Origin: Prescottella agglutinans
GTDB lineage: Bacteria > Actinomycetota > Actinomycetes > Mycobacteriales > Mycobacteriaceae
NCBI RefSeq assembly: GCF_004011865.1
Contig: NZ_RKLP01000001.1
Coordinates: forward strand, 620,001 to 684,000
DNA length: 64,000 nucleotides
Direction of reading: 5' to 3'
Shown here: positions 1 to 8,418 of the stretch, in pieces
Numbering within the stretch: position 1 is the stretch's first letter
Layout of the letters: each line of letters begins with the position of its first letter
Position numbers and translations under genes: made by a program
The notes under the pieces: generated by a model
The model's input: the letters and a program-made list of their open reading frames with translations, nothing else
Databases searched by the model: none
What the model was told of the DNA's origin: nothing

Positions 1-468
1 CCGCTGACATCACGATCGGTCGCGCGGCGAGGCCGGGGCATCCGCGGCCCGCTCTTCCCGCCGGGCCTGCCGGCGGCACGGACACGCGCAGAGAAGTTCG
101 ATCACCTGGTGCTGGGCGCGTTCGAACCGATCGACGCGCGCTGGCACGACCGCCTCACCAAACTCGACATCGCGGTGGACGACGTGCCCCGCATCCGGGC
201 GATCGACCCCGATTCGGTGAACTGGCCGCCCGAAGTGGTCGCGGACGGACCGGTCCCGCTGTCGCGCCTGATCCCGGCCGGCATCGACCGCCACGGGACC
301 GCGACGCGTGCCCGCATCGTATTGTTCCGTCGCCCAATCGAATTGCGCGCCAAGGATCCTCAGGATCTCGAGGACCTCGTTCACGACGTGCTCGTCGAAC
401 AGGTGTCGACATATCTCGGGGTCGACCCCGAGGTGATCGACCCCGATCTACCCGGGGCCGACGACTAG
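1..468 (+). CDS. Metallopeptidase family protein (Rv3259-like), 5' end outside window
   Basis: The reading frame is open from the first base, so the gene probably starts upstream. An internal GTG at 109 is a possible but unlikely start, because conserved-looking sequence (RGPLFPPGLP..., then EKFDHLVLGAFEP) precedes it. The rest reads like the actinobacterial zincin-like family (PF06262 type) found next to whiB2 in mycobacteria as Rv3259: RWHDRLTKLDIAVDDVPRI, then ARIVLFRRPIE, then EDLVHDVLVEQVSTYLG. The usual HExxH position reads HDVLV here, so peptidase activity is not assured. It converges on whiB2, with 22 bp between the stops. Identity rests on motif recall and synteny; the function is unknown. 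Confidence 0.82.
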   Translation, partial: PLTSRSVARRGRGIRGPLFPPGLPAARTRAEKFDHLVLGAFEPIDARWHDRLTKLDIAVDDVPRIRAIDPDSVNWPPEVVADGPVPLSRLIPAGIDRHGTATRARIVLFRRPIELRAKDPQDLEDLVHDVLVEQVSTYLGVDPEVIDPDLPGADD

Positions 469-490
469 CACTGCAGGCGCCTGGCGCCCG

Positions 491-883
491 TCAGATGATT
501 CCGCGCTTGAGGCGCCGGCGCTCACGCTCGGAGAGCCCACCCCAGATGCCGAATCGCTCGTCGTTCGAGAGTGCGTACTCGAGGCATTCGCCGCGGACCT
601 CGCACCCCATGCAGATGCGCTTGGCTTCGCGGGTGGACCCACCCTTCTCCGGAAAGAAGGCCTCGGGATCGGTCTGCGCGCACAGCGCGCGGTCCTGCCA
701 CTGCTCCTCGTCGGCCTCGAACATCTCGTCGAAACCTGGAATCAGACTCAGCTGGGGAACCGCGACCCCCAACTCGAAGTCTTCGAAGCCGGCGCCTCCC
801 GTTGCACCCGCATCAGAATCGGTCGGCCCGTTGCCGACCACGCTCAGAGGAGTTTCGAACTCGTAGTGCTGGTAGGGCATCAT
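491..883 (-). CDS. whiB2: WhiB-family Fe-S transcription factor WhiB2 (WhmD)
   Basis: A 130-residue WhiB protein, a [4Fe-4S] redox-sensitive regulator that partners with the primary sigma factor. WhiB2/WhmD is needed for septation and cell division in mycobacteria. The four cluster cysteines are C68, C91, C94 and C100 (CMGC followed by C after five residues). The turn motif GIWGG is at about 112-116, followed by a basic tail ERRRLKRG. The start is the first of two adjacent ATGs, chosen because a strong GGAGG lies 7 bp upstream of it. It is divergent from fbiA across 307 bp, the same arrangement as Rv3260c/Rv3261. The assignment to WhiB2 rather than another WhiB paralogue rests mainly on this context and the acidic N-terminal extension. 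Confidence 0.95.
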   Translation of the reverse strand: MMPYQHYEFETPLSVVGNGPTDSDAGATGGAGFEDFELGVAVPQLSLIPGFDEMFEADEEQWQDRALCAQTDPEAFFPEKGGSTREAKRICMGCEVRGECLEYALSNDERFGIWGGLSERERRRLKRGII

Positions 884-1190
884 CGCTCCGCCTCCTCACC
901 ATGTATTTAGCGCAGAAAATGTGAATTCATCTCGAATCGCGTTCTGCCGCTCCCACCCCGATAATCGTCCTGGCGCTCACCCGAACGATTGCTCGAGCCG
1001 AGGGTCGCTCCAAGTGAACTCGCCCCTCGAACCTGGAATGACATACATGTGATTAGACATGCCCTGGCGTGTCGGGTCAAGCTGAAACGGAAAGTCGTCT
1101 ACCATCCCACACCCCCCGAGCAGCGTGGTACAACTCGGCCGAAGAGACTGCGCCGAGTGGCATGCAATACCACCGCATAGGCTTCGAGTT
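884..1190. other. Divergent intergenic region whiB2 / fbiA (307 bp)
   Basis: The only gene-free stretch just over 300 bp. It must carry the whiB2 promoter (leftward) and the fbiA promoter (rightward). It is locally A/T richer than its surroundings, especially near 900-945 and 1030-1100. I see a good ribosome-binding site for whiB2 but only a poor one for fbiA. I could not pick out a convincing -35/-10 pair, hairpin or small ORF. Confidence 0.6.
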
Positions 1191-2198
1191 GTGAATGTGA
1201 CTGTATTGGTTGGCGGCGTCGGAGGGGCCCGTTTCCTCCAAGGAGTTCGAAGCCTGCTCGGCGGCGCGATCGGCGACGGCGCTCCCGGGGAGACCGATCA
1301 TCGAATCACCGCCGTCGTCAACGTCGGCGACGACGTGTGGATGCACGGCCTGCGGATCTGCCCGGACCTCGACACCTGCATGTACACCCTGGGCGGGGGC
1401 ATCGACCCGGAGCGCGGCTGGGGTCACATCGGCGAAACCTGGAATGCCAAAGAGGAACTCGCGGCGTACGGCGCGCAGCCCGACTGGTTCGGGCTGGGTG
1501 ACCGCGACATCGCGACGCATCTGATCCGCAGCCAGATGCTGCGCGCCGGATACCCGCTCTCGGCAGTCACGGCGGCGCTGTGCAATCGCTGGAAGCCCGG
1601 TGTCGCACTGCTTCCGGTGACCGACGACCGCAGCGAGACCCATGTCGTCGTCACCGCTCCCGACAGCGACGCAGATCCGTCCGGGGAACGGCAGAAGGCG
1701 ATCCACTTCCAGGAATGGTGGGTCCGCTACCGGGCGCAGATACCGACGCACAGCTTCGCGTACATCGGTGCGGAGCAGGCCAAGCCTGCACCGGGCGTGC
1801 TCGAGGCGATCGAGTCCGCGGACATCGTCCTGCTGGCGCCGTCGAATCCGGTGGTCAGCATCGGGGCGATCCTCGCGGTACCCGGCATCCGCGGCGCGCT
1901 GCGGACCACCAAGGCGAAGATCGTGGGCCTGTCTCCGATCATCGGCGGAAAGCCGTTGCGCGGCATGGCCGACGAGTGTCTCGAGGTGATCGGCGTCGAG
2001 ACCTCCGCCGAGGCGATCGGCCGCCACTACGGTGCCCGATCGGGCACCGGCATCCTCGACGGCTGGCTGATCCACTCCACCGACGAAGCCGACGTTCCGG
2101 GCGTCGACGTGCGCAGTGTGCCGTTGCTGATGTCCGATCCCGAGGCCACCGCCGAGATGGTCCGCGCCGCATTCGATGTTGCCGGAGTGAGCTTGTGA
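1191..2198 (+). CDS. fbiA: 2-phospho-L-lactate transferase FbiA (CofD), coenzyme F420 biosynthesis
   Basis: Cytosolic enzyme that transfers the phosphoenolpyruvyl or phospholactyl moiety from the GDP-activated donor to the deazaflavin FO, making (dehydro)F420-0. The GTG at 1191 was chosen because the product then begins with the family start [16 protein letters not shown]; an in-frame GTG at 1125 adds 22 non-conserved residues. Family blocks visible: [71 protein letters not shown]. The 335 residues match the family length. The stop overlaps the GTG of fbiB (GTGA), so the two are translationally coupled. Confidence 0.96.
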   Translation: MNVTVLVGGVGGARFLQGVRSLLGGAIGDGAPGETDHRITAVVNVGDDVWMHGLRICPDLDTCMYTLGGGIDPERGWGHIGETWNAKEELAAYGAQPDWFGLGDRDIATHLIRSQMLRAGYPLSAVTAALCNRWKPGVALLPVTDDRSETHVVVTAPDSDADPSGERQKAIHFQEWWVRYRAQIPTHSFAYIGAEQAKPAPGVLEAIESADIVLLAPSNPVVSIGAILAVPGIRGALRTTKAKIVGLSPIIGGKPLRGMADECLEVIGVETSAEAIGRHYGARSGTGILDGWLIHSTDEADVPGVDVRSVPLLMSDPEATAEMVRAAFDVAGVSL

Positions 2199-3541
2199 GC
2201 GTGCGCGACCACGGTGCCGGACGGGCGATCGAGATCCTGCCCGTCCCGGGCCTGCCCGAGTTCCGACCGGGTGACGATCTGGCCGCCGCGATCGTCGAGA
2301 CCGCACCGTGGCTCACCGACGGCGACGTGCTGGTCGTCACGAGCAAGGTGTTCTCGAAGGTCGAGGGTCGGATCGTCCAGTCCCCCAGCGACCCTGACGA
2401 GCGCGATGCGGCCCGCCGTCGGCTGGTCGACCAGGAGGCGGTCCGGGTGGTGGCCCGGAAGGGGCGCACCCTCATCACCGAGAACAAGCTGGGCATCGTG
2501 CAGGCCGCCTCGGGGATCGACGGATCGAACGTCGACGGCTCCGAATTGGCGCTGCTGCCCGAGGATCCGGACGGCAGTGCGCGGAAGTTGCGCGGCGACA
2601 TCAAGTCTCGGCTCGGGGTCGACGTCGCGGTCGTCGTGACGGACACCATGGGTCGGGCGTGGCGCATCGGTCAGATCGACGCCGCGATCGGTGCGGCCGG
2701 CATCCCGGTCCTGCACGCCTACGCGGGCGCGGTGGACAGCCAGGGCAACGAACTGTTCGTGACCGAGGTCGCTGTCGCCGACGAGATCGCCGCCGCAGGC
2801 GACCTCGTGAAGGGCAAGCTCGGGGGTGTGCCGGTCGCCGTCGTCCGCGGATTCGACCTCGAGGACGACGGATCGGGCGCCGACAAGCTGATCCGCCGCG
2901 GGCCCGAGGACCTGTTCTGGCTCGGCACCGCCGAGTCGTTCGAGGTGGGCCGGCGCGAGGCGCTGCTGCTGCGTCGCTCGGTGCGCGAGTTCGCCGACGA
3001 ACCGGTCGACCCGGAGGCGCTGCGCGACTCGATCGCGGAGGCACTCACCGCTCCGGCCCCGCACCACACCCGCCCGGTGCGGTTCGTGTGGCTGCGCAGC
3101 CCCGACGTCCGCAAGCGTCTGCTCGACGCGATGCAGCGGCGGTGGCGCGAGGACCTCGGCGCGGACGGGATGAGCGAGGAGCGAATCGAGCGGCGCGTCG
3201 CCCGCGGCGACATCCTCTTCCGCGCCCCCGAGGTGGTGATCCCGTTCTGCGTGCCCGACGGCGCGCACGACTACCCGGACGAACGTCGCACGCGCGCCGA
3301 GTCGACGATGTTCACGGTCGCGGTGGGTGCCGCGGTGCAGGGGCTGTTGGTGTCGCTCGCGACCCGGGGCATCGGCAGCTGCTGGATCGGGTCGACGATC
3401 TTCGCCGCCGACACGGTCCGGGCCGAACTCGACCTGCCGGCGGACTGGCAGCCGCTCGGGGCGATCGCCGTCGGACACCCCACGGAACCGCTGATCCCCC
3501 GCGAACCGCAGGTTCCGGGCGACGCGCTGCTGGAGTTGTAG
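2195..3541 (+). CDS. fbiB: Bifunctional F420-0:gamma-glutamyl ligase / dehydro-F420 reductase FbiB
   Basis: Two-domain enzyme of coenzyme F420 maturation, 448 residues, the same length I recall for the M. tuberculosis protein. Residues 1 to about 245 are the CofE-type ligase that adds the poly-gamma-glutamate tail ([16 protein letters not shown] near the start; [28 protein letters not shown]). From about residue 255 an FMN nitroreductase-like domain follows ([44 protein letters not shown]), which reduces dehydro-F420-0. The GTG start overlaps the fbiA stop by four bases. The downstream Nudix gene begins on the base after the stop. Actinobacterial FbiB carries the second domain, while archaeal CofE does not. 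Confidence 0.97.
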   Translation: MSVRDHGAGRAIEILPVPGLPEFRPGDDLAAAIVETAPWLTDGDVLVVTSKVFSKVEGRIVQSPSDPDERDAARRRLVDQEAVRVVARKGRTLITENKLGIVQAASGIDGSNVDGSELALLPEDPDGSARKLRGDIKSRLGVDVAVVVTDTMGRAWRIGQIDAAIGAAGIPVLHAYAGAVDSQGNELFVTEVAVADEIAAAGDLVKGKLGGVPVAVVRGFDLEDDGSGADKLIRRGPEDLFWLGTAESFEVGRREALLLRRSVREFADEPVDPEALRDSIAEALTAPAPHHTRPVRFVWLRSPDVRKRLLDAMQRRWREDLGADGMSEERIERRVARGDILFRAPEVVIPFCVPDGAHDYPDERRTRAESTMFTVAVGAAVQGLLVSLATRGIGSCWIGSTIFAADTVRAELDLPADWQPLGAIAVGHPTEPLIPREPQVPGDALLEL

Positions 3542-4099
3542 ATGTCGGCGCGATCACTGCATGCGTCCGCCCGCGAGGCGCTCGCGCACTGGGACACCGA
3601 TTCGGACGACGCGGAGTCGCTACGGCACACGATGCTGGCGTTCCTGGACTCGGCCCCGGACGGCTGCCTGCGCTCGCACGCGGCCGGGCACATCACGGCG
3701 TCGTCGCTGGTCCTCGACGAGGGCGGCGACCACGTGCTGCTGACGCTGCACCCGCGGGTGGGACGGTGGATCCAGCTCGGCGGCCACTGCGAGGAGGGCG
3801 ACGACACCGTCGTCGCGGCGGCCCTGCGGGAGGCGCGGGAGGAGTCGGGCATCGAGGGGCTGCGTATCGATCCGCGGGTGCTGTCCGCGCACACGCACCC
3901 GATCACGTGTTCGCTCGGCGTCCCGACCCGGCACCTGGATCTGCGGTTCCTGGTGCGGGCACCCGGACCCGCGTCCGCCGTGCCGATCGTGATCAGCGAC
4001 GAGTCCCAGGACCTGCGCTGGTTCCCCGTCGACGACCTGCCCGACGGCGCCGAGAAGGACACGATCGACCACCTGGTCCGCCTGGCCGCCGCGCGCTGA
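3542..4099 (+). CDS. Nudix hydrolase
   Basis: A 185-residue Nudix-fold phosphohydrolase starting directly after the fbiB stop and so probably co-transcribed with fbiAB. The Nudix helix is GGHCEEGDDTVVAAALREAR followed by EESGI, giving the REAREESG core. The usual first Glu of the box is replaced by Asp, and the glycine spacing is of the GGHxExGD subtype. The C-terminal half has a beta-strand pattern (RHLDLRFLVRAPG; SQDLRWFPVDDLP) typical of ADP-ribose or dNTP pyrophosphatase-like members. The substrate cannot be read from sequence. A role linked to F420 or to clearing nucleotide by-products is only suggested by position. It marks the left border of the pca/pob island. Confidence 0.9.
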   Translation: MSARSLHASAREALAHWDTDSDDAESLRHTMLAFLDSAPDGCLRSHAAGHITASSLVLDEGGDHVLLTLHPRVGRWIQLGGHCEEGDDTVVAAALREAREESGIEGLRIDPRVLSAHTHPITCSLGVPTRHLDLRFLVRAPGPASAVPIVISDESQDLRWFPVDDLPDGAEKDTIDHLVRLAAAR

Positions 4100-4126
4100 A
4101 CGCGGCGGCCGGGCCGACCGGTCGAC

Positions 4127-4774
4127 TCAGAGCAGCAGTTTCGCTGCGGTAGCCGCGACCACGTCGTCGACGCTGACGCCGGGCGCGGTCTCGACCAGGC
4201 GCAGGCCCTCGTCGGTGACGTCGAGGACGGCCATGTCGGTGATGATCCGCTGCACGCAGGCTCTGCCGGTGAGCGGCAGGGTGCACTCGTCGAGGATCTT
4301 CGGCTCGCCCTTCTTGGAGACGTGCTCCATCATCACGATGACCCGCTTGGCACCGTGGACGAGGTCCATCGCGCCGCCCATGCCCTTGACCATGTGGCCG
4401 GGGATCATCCAGTTCGCGAGGTCGCCCTCGGCGCTGACCTGCATCGCCCCGAGCACCGCGACGTCCACCTGACCACCGCGGATCATGCCGAAGGACTGCG
4501 ACGAGTCGAAGTAGGACGCACCGGGCAGGACCGTGATGGTCTCCTTACCGGCGTTGATGAGTTCGGGGTCGAGTTCGTCCTCGGTGGGATACGGGCCCAC
4601 GCCGAGCACCCCGTTCTCCGAGTGCAGCACGACCGTGACGTCCTCGGGGATGTAGTTCGGCACCAGGGTCGGCATGCCGATTCCGAGGTTGACGTACTGA
4701 CCGTCGGATAGTTCCTGGGCGACCCGTGCAGCCATCTGCTCGCGGGTCAGCTTCTGTTCGACAACCTGAGTCAT
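4127..4774 (-). CDS. pcaJ: 3-oxoadipate CoA-transferase, beta subunit
   Basis: Subunit B of the class I CoA-transferase that moves CoA from succinyl-CoA to beta-ketoadipate, the penultimate step of the pathway. The catalytic glutamate is in [40 protein letters not shown] and [11 protein letters not shown] are family blocks. The 215-residue length is normal. The ATG overlaps the stop of the alpha-subunit gene (ATGA), so the two are translationally coupled. A family-only view could also give acetoacetate (ScoB/AtoA) specificity. The divergent pcaHGBLRF operon and shared operator region support the oxoadipate assignment. Confidence 0.93.
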   Translation of the reverse strand: MTQVVEQKLTREQMAARVAQELSDGQYVNLGIGMPTLVPNYIPEDVTVVLHSENGVLGVGPYPTEDELDPELINAGKETITVLPGASYFDSSQSFGMIRGGQVDVAVLGAMQVSAEGDLANWMIPGHMVKGMGGAMDLVHGAKRVIVMMEHVSKKGEPKILDECTLPLTGRACVQRIITDMAVLDVTDEGLRLVETAPGVSVDDVVAATAAKLLL

Positions 4775-5532
4775 GCTCGTACCGTTCGCTTCTCGATTCC
4801 GACAGTGACCTTGCCCACGTGCACGACGCGCTGCACGTGGATTCCCGGGGTGTGGATCTGGTCGGGATCCAGCTCGCCCGGCTCGACGAGGTGCTCGACC
4901 TGAGCGATGGTGATGCGGCCCGATGCGGCCGCGGGCGGGTTGAAGTTGCGGGCGCTGCGCCGGTACACGAGGTTGCCGTGGCGGTCGCCCTTCCACGCGT
5001 GCACGAGCGCGAAGTCGGCGGCGATGCCGCGCTCCATGACGTACGTCGTGCCGTCGAACTCGCGGGTCTCTTTGACCGGGCTGGCGACCGCGACGCCGCC
5101 GTCGCCGTCGTAGCGACGCGGCAGCCCACCCTCGGCGACCTGGGTGCCGACGCCGGCGGGGGTGAAGAAGGCCGGGATGCCGGCGCCGCCGGCGCGCAGA
5201 CGCTCGGCGAGGGTGCCCTGCGGCGTCAACTCCACCTCGAGCTCACCCGACAGGTACTGCCGCGCGAATTCCTTGTTGTCGCCCACGTACGAGCTGATGG
5301 TGCGGCGGATGCGGCCCTTCTCGAGCAGCACACCGAGCCCGAAGCCGTCGGTTCCGCAGTTGTTGCTCACCGTCTCGAGGTCCGTGGCTCCCTGGTCGAG
5401 GAGCGCGCCTATAAGGATCTCGGGCACTCCGACCAGGCCGAATCCACCGACCGCGATGGTCGCGCCGTCCGGGATGTCGGCGACGGCCTCGGCTGCGGTG
5501 GCAATGACTTTGTCCATCATGGCCGCCAGCAT
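4771..5532 (-). CDS. pcaI: 3-oxoadipate CoA-transferase, alpha subunit
   Basis: Subunit A of the CoA-transferase, supplying the CoA-binding loop ([49 protein letters not shown]). The longest version has 253 residues from ATG 5532. Homologues usually begin near MDKV, so ATG 5520 or 5517 (249 or 248 residues) is also plausible, and no ribosome-binding site settles it. It is divergent from pcaH. The 166-bp gap contains two 15-bp operator-like sites on this gene's side (5543-5557 and 5562-5576), indicating control by the IclR regulator PcaR encoded in the opposite operon. Confidence 0.93.
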   Translation of the reverse strand: MLAAMMDKVIATAAEAVADIPDGATIAVGGFGLVGVPEILIGALLDQGATDLETVSNNCGTDGFGLGVLLEKGRIRRTISSYVGDNKEFARQYLSGELEVELTPQGTLAERLRAGGAGIPAFFTPAGVGTQVAEGGLPRRYDGDGGVAVASPVKETREFDGTTYVMERGIAADFALVHAWKGDRHGNLVYRRSARNFNPPAAASGRITIAQVEHLVEPGELDPDQIHTPGIHVQRVVHVGKVTVGIEKRTVRA

Positions 5533-5542
5533 ACGGCGAGCC

Positions 5543-5576
5543 GTACGTATTGTGAACCCTCGTCCGCATCACGAAC
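5543..5576. promoter_or_regulatory. Tandem operator pair, pcaI side (putative PcaR sites)
   Basis: Two 15-bp sites, GTACGTATTGTGAAC (5543-5557) and GTCCGCATCACGAAC (5562-5576), start exactly 19 bp apart. Each matches the perfect palindrome GTTCGCATTGCGAAC upstream of the MFS gene at 12 of 15 positions. They lie 11-44 bp upstream of the longest pcaI start. The general form GTTCG-n5-CGnAC resembles the 15-bp palindromic element I recall for PcaR of Pseudomonas putida. The site sequences are observed; binding by PcaR is inferred. Confidence 0.7.
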
Positions 5577-5593
5577 ACAATGACGGCCAACCA

Positions 5594-5622
5594 TTGATTG
5601 CCGAGCCCGCACGCACTACGTT
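5594..5622 (+). promoter_or_regulatory. Putative promoter of pcaHGBLRF
   Basis: TTGATT (5594-5599) and TACGTT (5617-5622) are separated by 17 bp, a reasonable sigma-A type -35/-10 pair pointing at pcaH. The downstream operator pair starts one base after the -10, so a regulator bound there would cover the transcription start. This is inferred from spacing only. Confidence 0.45.
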
Positions 5623-5656
5623 GTTCGTATAGCGTCACATCGTCCACATTGCGAAC
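5623..5656. promoter_or_regulatory. Tandem operator pair, pcaH side (putative PcaR sites)
   Basis: GTTCGTATAGCGTCA (5623-5637) and GTCCACATTGCGAAC (5642-5656) start exactly 19 bp apart, the same phasing as the pair on the pcaI side. They match the consensus palindrome GTTCGCATTGCGAAC at 10 and 13 of 15 positions. They lie 43-76 bp upstream of the pcaH ATG and just downstream of a plausible -10. Confidence 0.7.
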
Positions 5657-5698
5657 ACGTCTCGATCCCCCTCTCACCTGTCCCCCACGAGGTCACAC

Positions 5699-6418
5699 AT
5701 GCTTCATCTGCCCCCGCAGTACCGGCCCGCCGGCGACGGCGTGAACGCGCCGCCGGACTTCGCCGACTACAAGACCACCCGGCTGCGCAGCCCGCGCCAG
5801 CCCCTCAAACTGGTCCCGCAGCGACTCGGTGAGCTCACCGGCCCGGTGTTCGGCGAGGACCGCGTTCGGTCCGGCGACGCCGATCTGACGATCGCGAACG
5901 GCGGCGAGGCCCAGGGCCAGCGAATCGTCGTCCACGGCCGGGTGCTCGATGCGAACGGCAGGCCGGTCCCGAACACCCTGCTCGAGGTGTGGCAGGCGAA
6001 CGCCGGCGGCCGCTACCGCCACACCGGCGACAACTGGCCCGCGCCGCTGGACCCGCACTTCGACGGTGTCGGCCGATGCGTCACCGACGCGGACGGCCAC
6101 TACACGTTCACCACGATCAAGCCGGGCGCGTACCCGTGGCGCAACCACGACAACGCGTGGCGTCCGTCGCACATCCACTTCTCGCTGTTCGGCCGCTCGT
6201 TCACGCAACGTCTCGTGACGCAGATGTACTTCCCGGACGACCCGCTGTTCTTCCAGGACCCGATCTACAACGCGGTCCCCGCCGAGGCGCGGCACCGGAT
6301 GGTCAGCGTCTTCGACTACGACGCGACCGCCGCCGACTGGGCCCTGGGATTCCGTTTCGACATCGTCCTGCGCGGACGCGACGCCACCCCGTTCGAGGAC
6401 GAGGACCACGATGCCTGA
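5699..6418 (+). CDS. pcaH: Protocatechuate 3,4-dioxygenase, beta subunit
   Basis: Catalytic subunit of the non-haem Fe(III) intradiol dioxygenase that opens protocatechuate to 3-carboxy-cis,cis-muconate. The four iron ligands are all present in the expected order: Tyr106 (GGRYRHTGD), Tyr145 (KPGAYPWRNH), and His158 and His160 (RPSHIHFS), offset by two from the classical numbering. The length of 239 residues is normal. GAGG lies about 8 bp before the ATG. This is the first gene of a six-gene operon (pcaH-G-B-L-R-F) whose members all overlap or nearly touch. It is controlled by the divergent operator region shared with pcaIJ. Confidence 0.97.
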   Translation: MLHLPPQYRPAGDGVNAPPDFADYKTTRLRSPRQPLKLVPQRLGELTGPVFGEDRVRSGDADLTIANGGEAQGQRIVVHGRVLDANGRPVPNTLLEVWQANAGGRYRHTGDNWPAPLDPHFDGVGRCVTDADGHYTFTTIKPGAYPWRNHDNAWRPSHIHFSLFGRSFTQRLVTQMYFPDDPLFFQDPIYNAVPAEARHRMVSVFDYDATAADWALGFRFDIVLRGRDATPFEDEDHDA

Positions 6419-7055
6419 CACCGCCCCGCAGAACACTGCACCCACCTACCCCGTCACGCCGGGCGACTTCACCACCGCCGAGTTCGGTGTCACTCCCTCT
6501 CAGACCGTCGGCCCCTACTGGCACATCGGCCTACCGTGGGCGGACGGACCCGACGCGGCGCCCGAGGGCACTCCGGGGCGGATCGCTCTGCACGTCACCG
6601 TGATCGACGGGGACCGCGTGCCCGTCGCGGACGCGATGGTCGAGACGTGGCAGGCCGACGCCGCGGGGCGCTTCGCCCATCCCGACGACCCGCGCGGTGC
6701 ACTCGCGCCGGTTCCCGCGGGATTTCGGGGCTTCGGCCGGGCCGGCGCCGACGACACCGGCACCGCGGTGATCCACACGGTCAAGCCGGGTCCGCTGCCC
6801 GCCGAGAACGGCACCGTCGAGGCACCGCACGTGAACGTGGGCATCTTCGCCCGCGGCATGCTCGAGCGCCTGTACACGCGGCTGTACTTCCCCGAGGACA
6901 CCGACGAGCACGCCGCCGACCCGGTACTGACGTCCCTGCCCGAGTCGCAGCGCCCCAAGCTGATCGCGAGCAGGACCGACGACGGGTACACCCTGACGGT
7001 CTATGTTCAGGACAGCGATCCAGACGGTGTCGAGACGCCGTTCTTCGAGCTGTGA
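6411..7055 (+). CDS. pcaG: Protocatechuate 3,4-dioxygenase, alpha subunit
   Basis: Non-catalytic subunit of the dioxygenase heteromer, 214 residues. It starts with a short disordered stretch and then the family block SQTVGPYWHIGLPW. ETWQADAAGRFAHPDD and PHVNVGIFARGMLERLYTRL follow the beta-sandwich of the catalytic subunit but lack the iron-binding Tyr/His set, as expected for PcaG. The ATG lies inside the 3' end of pcaH (8-bp overlap), supporting coupled synthesis in equal amounts. Confidence in identity is high from pairing with pcaH. Confidence 0.96.
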   Translation: MPDTAPQNTAPTYPVTPGDFTTAEFGVTPSQTVGPYWHIGLPWADGPDAAPEGTPGRIALHVTVIDGDRVPVADAMVETWQADAAGRFAHPDDPRGALAPVPAGFRGFGRAGADDTGTAVIHTVKPGPLPAENGTVEAPHVNVGIFARGMLERLYTRLYFPEDTDEHAADPVLTSLPESQRPKLIASRTDDGYTLTVYVQDSDPDGVETPFFEL

Positions 7056-7068
7056 TCAGGAGCCACCC

Positions 7069-8418
7069 GTGACGAACACCCGCGGCGAACTGTTCGATCC
7101 CGTCTTCGGCGCAGACCCACTGGCCGAGGACGTTTCGGACCGCGCGTGGGTGGGCGCCCTGCTCGACGTGGAGGCCGCGCTGACCCGCGCGGCCGCCACC
7201 GTCGGCATGGTGACCGCGGACGACGCGGCGACCGTGACCGGGGTGGCCGCGCGCCTCGCCGAGCCCGGCGCGCTCGACATCGCCGACCTCGGCCGCCGGT
7301 CGGCGTCCGGTGGCAACCCGGTGATCCCGCTCGTGCGGATCCTGCGGTCCGCGTGCGCCGACGACGGTGTGCCCGCCGCGGCGGTGCACGTCGGCGCCAC
7401 CAGCCAGGACGTCATGGACTCGGCGCTGATGCTGCTGTCGCGCCGGGCGGGCCGGACCGTTCTCGCCGCGCTACGGACCGCGGCCGACGCCGCCGCCGCG
7501 CTCGCGGGCCGGCACCGCGACACCCCGATGGTGGCGCGCACGCTCGGACAGCAGGCACTGCCCACCACCTTCGGCGCGCTCGCGGTGTCGTGGTTCACCG
7601 GACTCGACGACGCCGCCGACGCCCTCGAGCAGGCACTGTCGGCGCTGCCGGTCCAGTTCGGTGGCGCGGCAGGAACTCTGGCCGCCAGTGCGCCACGCGG
7701 TCTCGACCTGGCCGACGCATTGGCGGACGAACTCGGGCTGACCCGGCAGGTCGTCCCGTGGCACACCACCCGCACCCCGGTCGCGGCGCTGGCCACGGCG
7801 CTGGGCGTCGCCGCGGGTGCCGTGTCCAAGCCGGCCACCGACATCACGCTGATGGCATCGACGGAGTTGGGTGAGGTCGCCGAGAACGCCCCGGGCGGCT
7901 CGTCGGCCATGCCGCACAAGCAGAATCCCGTCGCCGCCGTCACCGCACGCGCCGCGGCGCGACGGGTTCCGGGCCTCGTGTCGACGGTTCTGTCGTCCAT
8001 GGACCACGAGTTCGCCCGCGCGGCCGGCGCCTGGCACGCCGAGTGGGAGACCGTCACCGACCTGCTCCGCCTCACCGGAGGCGCCGCGCACCGGCTCACG
8101 TCGAGCATCGGTGGACTGCGGGTCGACGCCGACGCCATGGCCCGCAACCTCGCGATCACGGGCGGACTGATCCTCGCCGAGCGCGTGACCGAAGCGCTGT
8201 CCGAGTACACCGATTCGGCGCGCGACATCGTCACCGCCGCGGCCTCGTCCGGGGTCCCGCTGGACCAGGCACCGGACATCACCGCGCACCTGCCGGCCGA
8301 CACCCTCCGCGACCTGCTGGACCCGTCGCACTACCTCGGCCACGCCGTCGACCTCGTCGACCGCGCCCTCGACTCCCGGGCGGCACAGCCTGCCCGAACC
8401 ACCGGAGGACATCGATGA
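7069..8418 (+). CDS. pcaB: 3-carboxy-cis,cis-muconate cycloisomerase
   Basis: Fumarase/aspartase-superfamily enzyme that cyclises carboxymuconate to gamma-carboxymuconolactone. The superfamily signature GSSAMPHKQNP is at about residues 277-287, the catalytic loop of the class II fumarase/argininosuccinate lyase fold. GATSQDVMDSAL and RTLGQQALPTTFG are further conserved blocks. The GTG at 7069 was chosen because AGGAG lies just upstream and the product then starts near FDPVFG, as in family members. The 449-residue length is normal. The stop overlaps the ATG of pcaL. Confidence 0.95.
   Translation: MTNTRGELFDPVFGADPLAEDVSDRAWVGALLDVEAALTRAAATVGMVTADDAATVTGVAARLAEPGALDIADLGRRSASGGNPVIPLVRILRSACADDGVPAAAVHVGATSQDVMDSALMLLSRRAGRTVLAALRTAADAAAALAGRHRDTPMVARTLGQQALPTTFGALAVSWFTGLDDAADALEQALSALPVQFGGAAGTLAASAPRGLDLADALADELGLTRQVVPWHTTRTPVAALATALGVAAGAVSKPATDITLMASTELGEVAENAPGGSSAMPHKQNPVAAVTARAAARRVPGLVSTVLSSMDHEFARAAGAWHAEWETVTDLLRLTGGAAHRLTSSIGGLRVDADAMARNLAITGGLILAERVTEALSEYTDSARDIVTAAASSGVPLDQAPDITAHLPADTLRDLLDPSHYLGHAVDLVDRALDSRAAQPARTTGGHR

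Noticed and set aside
1125-1190. Longer N-terminus for FbiA from an upstream GTG
   Set aside because: The extra 22 residues are not family-like, and the start at 1191 gives the conserved Rossmann-type opening.
4127-5532. CoA-transferase pair as acetoacetate-specific (ScoAB)
   Set aside because: Possible from family alone, but divergence from pcaHGBLRF and shared operator pairs favour 3-oxoadipate.
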